Shown here one piece after another: positions 1 to 9,500 of a DNA stretch of 11,398 nt (positions are counted from its first letter, which is position 1; the number at the start of each line of letters is the position of its first letter). The notes beneath the pieces were generated by a model. It worked only from the letters and a program-made list of their open reading frames with translations. It was not told where the DNA came from and made no database searches. The stretch covers positions 1 through 11,398 of the forward strand of contig JAOXYC010208239.1 of the NCBI GenBank assembly GCA_028565715.1, read 5' to 3'. The translations under genes were made by a program, and so were the position numbers. This stretch comes from Phoronis pallida. Taxonomy: Eukaryota; Phoronida; Phoronidae.

Positions 1-59
1 CGGTCATTTCACCCGGAGCAAGTTGCTCCGGGCGAAATTTCCACCCGAAAAAGTGACCG
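1..59. repeat. Hairpin with CGGTCA terminal inverted repeats
   Basis: The block starts CGGTCA (1-6) and ends TGACCG (54-59), and holds a ten-base perfect palindrome CCCGGAGCAA / TTGCTCCGGG (12-21 and 23-32) with a one-base loop. It is GC-rich against an AT-rich background. It may be a small fold-back transposon or the end of a larger one cut by the window edge. It lies in the intron after exon 18. No target-site duplication can be judged at the left edge. Confidence 0.5.
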
Positions 60-436
60 TGTAACCGAGGCATTAGAAGTGTATAATATACATACAAAAT
101 TGTGTTGTTACACAAAGTTGAAAAGAAAAGATGTGAATTTATCTCACATATTTAGAAAACTAGACAGTGTTCAATCCTTTGATGGCACCAGTGCCAAAAC
201 AACTTGCAGACACATCAGCCCCATTAGAATGACTATGATATATTACGAAATGTTTGTAAATAAAGGATTTATATCCCATCTAAGTTCTTTACTGGAAAAT
301 AAACACAAATTGAATGCAGATAGTAAAGCAAATCTCTCCTATTTCAAATCTGTCTACAAGAGGTGATTTAAAAAATACAAAAAAGCATCCCGAAAAGGGT
401 TTCCATGTTGGGGAAACCAATTTAAAACAAACATAC
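60..436 (-). other. Intron downstream of exon 18 (incomplete)
   Basis: This is the 5' part of the intron after the split Trp codon. I looked on the minus strand for the missing C-terminal half of the D17 Ig domain (FKDAKEL-like start, D.S.Y.C end) and saw nothing. A 95-codon plus-strand frame at 79-366 has no domain features and low-complexity composition. Confidence 0.6.
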
Positions 437-551
437 CATTTGATTTCGGCCACTGGTTTGCCAACATCGACATTGCAAGACAAGACAGCAGGTTGTGGTG
501 CAGTCACAGTTAGGTCGGACAGTGATTTCTTGATTTCAGGTTTGGTACCAA
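437..551 (-). CDS. Exon 18: N-terminal part of Ig domain D17
   Basis: An exon of 115 bases: two bases finishing a Val codon, 37 codons, then TG of a Trp codon split by a GTATGT donor (phase 2). It encodes VGTKPEIKKSLSDLTVTAPQ, PAVLSC (Cys 26) and VDVGKPVAEIKW (Trp 39). It aligns with D7 up to the Trp. The frame stays open for about 150 bases past the donor, but what follows has no Ig character (no FKD, no DSG.Y), so splicing here is much more likely than read-through. The rest of the domain is not found in 1-436 and should lie further left. Confidence 0.85.
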
Positions 552-3500
552 CTGAAAAATCAATAAAAGTGGAATTACAGCATGTAACACTTTTAACCAA
601 AGGAAGTCAAATCTGATAATTTGATGATTTTTAATTAAGTGATTTTTTTTTTAAAGTTGTGACTGGAAGATTAGTGTCAGTATGATTTTTTTTCACAGGA
701 CCTTTTTCAATGAACTGCACATATTAAAGTGCTCACCAATTTCCCTGGCCTTATATTTGTCATTAGAACAGATAGTTCTGATTAGATATCAGGCGAAACC
801 ATTATTGGCCAAACTCAGTTAAATACAAGGGCACTGCTTAATCAAGAAATTAAACATACCGATTGGTTCCTTAATCTTGATGAGTTTCGTGGTCTCAGCA
901 GCTTCTCCGACACCAGCCTTATTCTCTGCGGCCACTCTGAAGCTATAGTCAATGTCCTCCTTCAATCCAGTAATAGTATACTCTGTCTCCGGAACATTAT
1001 CCTTGTTAGCTTGGACCCAGCGGAATGCGGTGGCCATTTTGTATTCAATTACATAGTTGAAGATTTCACTTCCGCCATCGCTGGCGGGAGGAGTCCATGT
1101 TAGTTTGGCAGTTGTGTTGGTGATGTCGGTGGCTTGGGGAACACCAGGCTTGTCAGGTTTATCTGGAAGAAATTGTAATATACATAAGACAAAAAATCAG
1201 ATTGTAGTTCAAATAAGAAATTACAAAAGATTTAATTTTCACACAAAGAACATCAAATTATGACTGACTAATTTTAGACAAATGAAAATTGTTGTAAGTC
1301 ATAGCAAAAACTACCTAGACATAATGCTTCATTGGTGTCCAATGAAAATGATCAGCATAATTAGTTTGATTTTCCTTTTTCTGGCTTTAATAGATATGAT
1401 AAACTTTTGACACTACTGGCTACCACACAAAGCCTGAGATGTTAAAATATAGTCAGGTAAAAATAAAGGGGTAGTTTTTGCACCCTAGGGCCCTCCTAAA
1501 GAAACCTGGAGGAGGTCTGTCACAAGAGAGATGACACATCATGACTGACATGGGACGCAACTCAACATTAAGCAAACGATCGGCGCCAGTGGAAGTGTCT
1601 TGTTGAAACCTTATGTGCCAACTAGGCACCAAGAGACCTAAGTAAGTATAAGTAAAATAATTGATTCCACTCACTCCATGGATCTTTAGCCACAAATGGT
1701 TTGGATGGTTCACTTGGTGACCCAAATCCTGCCTTGTTCTCGGCTGAAACCCTGAATTGATATTCATTTCCTTCGGCCAAATCTGAAACCTTCATGTTAG
1801 TGTCTCTCACAGTTTCTTTATTGACTCGAATCCATCTATTACTCTGGCGGGTGCATCGCTCAACAGAGTAGCCAATCACAGGTGATCCTCCATCATTCTG
1901 CGGAGGTTGCCATGTTAGTTGGGCAGATGTACTGAAGATGTCACTGACAACTGGTTGTGATGGTGGCCCAGGAGCAACTAGAAAATAGGAATTCATCAAA
2001 TGAAACACTGTATTTGTACCAAATAATGAGTAATATCTCTATGGCTTCTAACCTGGGTCTATAAATCTTGTCAGCGATATCATTTTATTTAAAAGAGGAA
2101 TTTCTTTATTTTTTAAAACATACCATATTTGCTCTTTGGTGTAGCAGCCTTTGAGATTTCCACAGGCTCACTGCGGCCATATTTGTTTTCTGCTGACACT
2201 TGGAACATGTATTGCATGCCCTCTGTCAATCCAGTCACTGTAGTTTCCTTGTCTGGTGTTGTGCTTGCCATCTGCCACATGCGGCGAGATGTTTCACGGC
2301 GTTCTATGATGTAGTTGGTGACATCACTGCCACCATTGTCAGATGGTTCCTTCCATTGGAGAGATACCGTAGACTCGGAGACATCAGTCACTTCTAGATC
2401 TCTTGGAGGTTCTGGTTTGTCTGAAATTATTCCAGATTGAACTTAGTGAATTTCAAATAAATGTCTTGTTTTACCAGATTTTGTTGCTTTTTGTGGAAAA
2501 CAAGTTCTTCATATTTTTCATAACAGTTAAAAATGTTCAATTTTAGAATCAATATTTTCAGAACAAAATATGATCTTTGACAATTTAAAAAAAAGAGACA
2601 CAAAAAATGCTTACCCAGAACAACAACTTTAATAGAGACACTAGTTTTTCCATTGGCATTCTCAATCAAGATCTTATAATCTCCGCTATCTTTACGCAAC
2701 ACAGATTTCAAACTCAATGATGACATCCCAGTGATCGTATCTTCCTTCATCCGTTTCTTGTCGGGAAGTTTGCCGCCATTGAAGCTCCAGGTTACTGTTG
2801 GAGTTGGGTTTCCAATGAATGGAATCTCAAAGACAGTACTGCTTCCTGCTTTCAGGGTGACTGTGTCTTCATATTTCTCATCCAAATAAATTTTGGGAGC
2901 AACTGAAACGAGGAAAGGATTTCAATATTATGCAGCAAAGGGTAGGAAATCTGAAATATTGTAGAAAGCTTCAAATTTCTATGCATAGAGCAACGACAGA
3001 AAAGTCCCTTTTGAAATTTTGCTTCCTGAGTATTGTTATGATGAAACATTTTAATTTTAATTTAAAAAACATTAAATATTCCTACCAAATCCTGTTCTTG
3101 TGTTCTTTCTACAAACTACAGTATTTCCTCGCCATTTTGGGACACCAAATTTTGGGAAAACAAAAATTATTTGCAAAATTACTTTTTATAGTAGGCACGA
3201 AATTGGGACAAGGTTCAAAATTCAATATTTGTGTCTTCATTTTTCACTACAGTCACCTGTTCTGTGTTACTTTTAAACTTGAAATTGGGCACCTTAGAAA
3301 ACTTGAAATTGTTTGATGTTCACCATACTGGGACATCCTGGGACAAGAAGTCAAATTTCTGAAAGTAATTATTTTCAAAGTGTCCCAAAATGGTGTGAAA
3401 ATACGGTACATACCTTGCACAGAGAGAGCAGCCTTGCAGTCCTTGTTTTTCACTTGGATGGTATAGTCACCTTCATCTTCACTGTTTACTTCATTGATGA

Positions 3501-6500
3501 CTAGTTTATGAACTTTGCCTTCACATGAAGCCTGAAACAAGGAAATTATAAAAAATATTCACACAATGCTTTTTTAGGACTGCTTCTTGTTCTGTAGAGG
3601 TTTTCAAGCAAAAATCGCCAAAGATTGTTTATCTACAGTTTTAGTTGTACAAAAAACGAGATTCCTTCCTTGTGCTAACTGGTTTTAGAAGATTTTGAAA
3701 AATATTGTTAGTACATACTTGGTATTTTCCATTTGTCTTGAGAAGTCTTCCATTCTTGAGCCATTGAGCTTGCATATCACCCACTGACACTTCACATTCA
3801 AATGTTACAGTTGTTGGAATATTGGTAACTTTCACATCCTTGAGTGGTGTGGTAAATTCAACAATAGTTTCTGTAATACAAAATGAAGTCAATAATGTTT
3901 TTATTTTGTAACTTTTGGGACATTCTTTTTGCAGACATTAAAATGAATATTAATCAACTAGAAGGAAAAAATGTCTATATGAGGAAAAACAACTTGCTTG
4001 ATTTTCTATTTGGAAATGAATCACTTTGTATTATTACTTTTCTTCAAAAAAATTTGGCGATTAAGAGCCTGCATTTCATGAAGTCTAACCTTTCACTTTA
4101 ACACTGGCTGTAGATTTTGCCTCTTCAAACTGGACACAGTACGATGCTTCATCAGTGAGCTCAGCTTCTTTAACCGTCAGTTTATATACACCTCCAACCT
4201 CTTCAGTCTTGAAACGGCCACCAGATGGCACTGGTTTATTGTTCTTTGTCCATTTCGGTTTCAGCCCAGATTTGTTGATTTCACATTCCAGTGAGAAAGT
4301 TTCCATCTCAAGGCATGAGATGTCCGTCAACTGTTTGGTGAATTTAACTGGCACTGAAAGGAATAAAATGTTTTGATTATGATAGGCTGGTCTATCTCAA
4401 ATCATAGTGTCTACAAATAAGGCAAACGATTTCTTCTTATAGTTATCTCAAACAAGCTAATTCCAAGAGTTTCATCGTCAATTTTCCTGGACAGAATTTG
4501 ATGACCTAATTTTTCAGGCTCATTAAAAGATGAAATGTATCAACTAATTCTGAAAATTCCCTATTTTTAGTTTATGAATCCGTAAATGTATCAACTTTTT
4601 CTGAAAATTCCCTATTACGTTTATGAATCCGTCAATTTTACTATCAATGAAGATGCTCACCAACAGGGTCCTGCACAGTAACTGGTCCTACGACATTAGA
4701 CGGTTTACTAGGACCAGCAGTATTCTCAGCTCTGACCTGGAACTCATAATCATTTCCTTCCAAGACATCTGTGACTGTGTATTCGGTATCCAAAACCTTT
4801 TCTTTATTTATGCGAGACCAGCGTGTGGAATAAGCTTGGCGTTTCTCAATGATGTAGGTCATGACTGGTGACCCTCCATCAGTCTTTGGTGTCTTCCATT
4901 GAAGTTTGACATGTGATTTTGTGGTGTCTTTTACTTCAAGGTCTCTAGGTGCTGATGGTTCATCTGTTGCAATGAAGAGTCAGTTTTTATTATTCGACTA
5001 AATATAATTTGCAAAGCGTTTATTTAAAAATAGTTTTTGTTTTGTCTTTATTTGCTCTTTTGCAAATATATTCAGGAGTTAAAATAGTTTTTCAAAAATT
5101 AGAGGTCCAATTAGCAAAAAAGATTAAAAACAATTCAAAATCTTTAGAAAATCTTTTTTAATACTACGGTAGTTGATTCCAAGTCTTACCAAATGGATTC
5201 TTTGCCACAACACCAGATGGCAGTGTGACAGGTTCGCTTGCACCAACTTCATTCTCAGCAAATACTCTAATGAAGTATTCAGTGCCTTCTGTTAGTTTGG
5301 ACACTTCATATGTATGAATATTTGGTCTAGTTGTACCAGCAGCAGACCATGTGGAGCGCTTGACGTCACGTTTCTCAATGACGTAGGATGTGATTTCGGA
5401 ACCGCCATCTTCTACAGGTGGTTGCCAAGCAACCGAGATTTCAGTCTTTGATGTGGCAGCGACTTCTAGATTTTGAGGTGGTGTTGGCTTGTCTATAATA
5501 AAATTAGGAAGATTTAATTAAAGTTTAAGAGAACAATGAATAGACAGGACTATGACAGAGATAAATCAAGTGTTGCCTTAAAACGTTTATGTTGTTTAGT
5601 TTGCAGAAATTTGTAGTGTTTTTAGGAAAAGGTGAATATATAAATGGCTGGTTGATAACTAGCTGATTATAATAAGTTTTTAAAAAATTTCATTGTGTTA
5701 ACTCAGGCTCAGACCACGTATAATAATGTAACATGTTTATAACTTGTGTGGAATTTTACAGAATTGTCAAGGATATCAATAAATTACTAACCTTTGACAA
5801 TGAGTTCAAAGCTCTTGGTATCTTTACCAACAGCATTCTCAGCCACAACCTCATACATTCCAACATTGTCTCTACTGACATTCTTCATATTGAGAGTAGA
5901 GTAGTTATTTCCAATGTCCACAGTCATGTTCTTCAATGGTTCTAGTTTCTTGCCGTCAATGAACCATGAGATCTCAGGTGCAGGTGTACCAGATACACTG
6001 ACTTGGTAAGACACTGAGGTCCCGGCTTTCACTGCTCCTGGTTTCTGCTTGGATTCAACTTCAATCTTAGGTGGTGCTGAAATGGCGAGAACATTTTAGC
6101 CAACTCAAATTTGCTATCTTTTTCTTGCCATGCATGAAAACTAACTTTTTGAAACACTAAGGCATTCATATTTGGGGCAAAATTTCAAACAAGCACCAAA
6201 TATCATCAAACGTGTCTCCAAACATTTCCGTCCGTTTATGATGGCATAAATGCGTAGATCTTATCAAACCTGTATTTAAAATACTGTTTTTATGCATTAA
6301 TCTTGTTAATTGAAACCACCACATGCATATATGAGGCTTAGATAGAGCTAATAACAACCAACACTTACTTTGCACAGTCAGACTAGCAACAGATTCCACT
6401 CTACCAAGAGCATTGGCAGCATCACATGTGTATTTACTGGTGTCGCTAATCTCAACATCCCTGATCACTAGGGAAGCAATTTCGTCTTTATAACTCATCT

Positions 6501-9500
6501 CATATTTCTTGCTAGAGTACAGCTCTTTGGCATCTTTGAACCATCTGATCTCAGCAGTTGGTTTGCCAAGGTCAAGGTCACACATGAGTAATGCCTCCTT
6601 TGGAGCGACAGCGGTAACATCCTCTAGTGGAGCCAAGATTTTGGGTGGGTTGCCAACTACAAGTAATAATAAAACAGTTGAATTTTCATTTTTAAGTAAC
6701 ATTTTCCTCAGTGTTGCTTTGTGAAATTTGTGCATTGTTTCTGGAAAAAATTACTCTCAAAGCCCATGTTTCGTAATATGTCAAAGACTGCCATTTGTGA
6801 TTTGTTGCTTAACTTGAGTAGTTTAGCAGTATTTAATTATACTGGTATTCTAAAGATTTTTGCACACAAAAGCTAAATTCATGATAACTGTTTAATTCAA
6901 TATGTGAATCATTATAATAATTGATGTCTTAAAACTCTAAATGCCATCAATACCTATTGGTTCCTTAATCTTCACAGGCTTAGTGCTGTCAGAAGGTTCC
7001 CCAACACCAGCCTTATTCTGGGCAGACACACGGAACTCATAGTCAGTATCCTGCTTCAGGCCTTTCACAGTGTATGTTACATCTACGACATCATCCTCAT
7101 TGGCCTTTGTCCATCGGAATGCGAATGATGCCTTGTATTCAATGACATAGTTGAAGATAGGGCTCCCACCATCGTCTTTGGGTGCAGTCCATGTCAATGT
7201 GACACTGGTGTTAGTGAGGTTACTGTGTTCTGGTTTTCCTGGTTTGCCAGGTTTTTCTGGAATGGGAAAACAAAGATTTTATAATCACAAGCTTAATTTT
7301 TAATGAACATCTCAATCCAAACATTCTTTTGTTATTATTCAACTTCTTTTGTACTCCCAATACTGTAATTTAGGTTCTACAATCAAAGCTCAAAGGTCTC
7401 ATACATTCGTTTAAATTTCAAGTAGGGCAAAAGAACTTATTATTTTGGCAACCCTGATGTATAAAAGCATGAAACATCATTTCAAGCAAAAATCAAAATG
7501 ACAAAAATATTTTCCTGATAAAATTGATAACAACTACATACCCCAAGGATTCTTAGCTGTGAATGGATCCGATGATTCGCTAGGCTTTCCTGGTCCGACC
7601 TTGTTCTCAGCCGTCACACGGAACTCATAAACAGTTCCTTCAATCAGATCTGTCATCTTCATGTTGGTGTCCAATAAGAGAGCTCGGTTTACTCGTACCC
7701 AGCGGCCACTTCCTCCTGATGATTTCTCAATGATGTAGCCAGTTATTGCAGTTCCACCATCTTCTGTTGGTGGTTGCCAAGTAACGATAGCTGAGCTGCT
7801 TGTGATATCACTTATGATGGGAGCATTCGGAGTGCCAGGTGGATCTATAAAAAATTTAATGACATATTAAATGTATTTAATTCATAATATCATTGGACTT
7901 CTTCTGTGGAGGCTTTATTATGAATGAATACATTTGAGATTCCCAATAATAGGAATCTCTGGCTATTCTGAGTCATCAAGTTTGTGATAGAATGGAATTA
8001 ATTTAAGTCAAATACTGGAAAAAGTTCTTATGTTCGCTACGTTTCATTTGGATAACAGGTGAAACGTAGCGAACGTAAGAACTTTTTCCAGTATTTGACT
8101 AATAAATTAATTCCATTTTATAGCAATCTCTGTGAAAGAATATATTGGCGTTCATTAACAAAACACTAGAGATTGTTGGCAATTAAAGCATTGTACAAAA
8201 ATAAAAGCTAAAGACATCAACTATTGAATCTGGCAAACATCTTGGGTGACAAGAGACTCAAAGGTGGGCTTACTCCCTAGCATGTGTAGTAATGTATATA
8301 TTAAATAGTATGGCATCATCACAATTCCTATAACTTACTGTAAGGGCTCTTTGGAATAGTAGCTTCCGGTATCTCACATGGCTCACTAGAACCATATTTG
8401 TTTTGTGCCGAGACTTGGAAGAAGTACTTAGCACCTTCCGTTAGATTGGTGGCAACAAATGACAAATCAGATGTCGTCGTGACCGTCTGCCAAGTGCGCC
8501 TGCTGGCTTCTCGTTTCTCGAGAAGATATCCAGTGATGTCACTGCCTCCGTTGTCAGTTGGTTCTTTCCATTTGAGGCTGATGGTCGATTCAGTGACACC
8601 TGTTGACTCAAGGTCTTGTGGCGCTTCAGGTTTGTCTGTAAAAGTGAACAGAATTCATTTTTGAAAAATGAAAATTGTAAATTGTCATTAGACCTTTGAA
8701 AAGGAAGGAGTGAAGTCGTCCCTTCGAAAGCTTGAGTCTAGTAAGCTTATATTTTGGCTGTGAGAACAGTGTTAAATTCATGCAATGTAAATTGTTTTGA
8801 TGCAGATTGTCATTCAACAAAGGAAAACAAACATTTCTAAGATTTTAAAGCCAACAAAGTGGTGGATATTTAGATAAAACTCTAGTTGGAGAATCATTGT
8901 TGGAGACCACGAAAATACTCAGCCTTCTGAGATGTCTAACAAAAAATCAGCACAAAAACAAACAAACGAATCATGAAGTGATGTTGTTCATGTACTCCAC
9001 TGTTTTGCATAGAGTCTAGTCAAGGGTCCAACTTACCAACGACAAGCAGGGTAATCTGGACCTCCATTTGTCCGTTGTCATTGACGACCATCAACACATA
9101 GTCTCCAGAGTCCTTCCTCTCTGCATTACGGATACTCAGTGATGTCATACCACGGATGGTTTCTTCCTTCATGCGTTTGGAATCTCTTAGAGCACCCTTG
9201 TTGAATTTCCATGTCACTTCTGGCATTGGGTTGCCAGTGAATGGGATTTCAAACACGGTGGCGCCACCAGCCTTGATAATGATTGTCTGCTTGTACTTGT
9301 CGTCAACGGTAAGTTGTGGTGGTGCTGCATGGAATGAGAAAGAAATAGAATAAATAGAATTTTAGAATAAACTTGATAAAGATTATAGAGAACACCTGAT
9401 TTTAATTAAAATAGTTTTTTTTTCACATTTGTTTACACTTGAAAAAGGACGTGTGTCCGAGAGCTAGTGTTTTAACTGTTTTTACTATATACGCCGGAAA

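Noticed and set aside
183-196. Small palindrome TGGCACCAGTGCCA
   Set aside because: Only five-base arms; short enough to occur by chance and with no supporting context.
79-366. 95-codon plus-strand open frame
   Set aside because: Lies in intron sequence, has no domain or signal features and no splice-consistent context; expected by chance in AT-rich DNA.
289-436. Read-through of exon 18 beyond the Trp donor
   Set aside because: The frame is open but Ig similarity to D7 stops exactly at the GTATGT donor, and the downstream residues lack the D-E-F strand pattern.
733-830. Possible extra small exon in the intron between exons 17 and 18 (donor-like GTGAGC)
   Set aside because: A short open stretch precedes the donor, but the nearest candidate acceptor gives a 43-base exon that would shift the frame and has no Ig or Fn3 content; D16 joins D17 perfectly without it.
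1453-1767. 104-codon minus-strand frame overlapping exon 16 in another frame
   Set aside because: It is out of frame with the Fn3 domain and lacks any family signature; the Fn3 frame is clearly the coding one.
2930-3316. 128-codon plus-strand open frame
   Set aside because: Runs through intron and into the TA-flanked repeat element; Phe/Leu/Lys-rich composition with no recognisable motif and no transposase signature.
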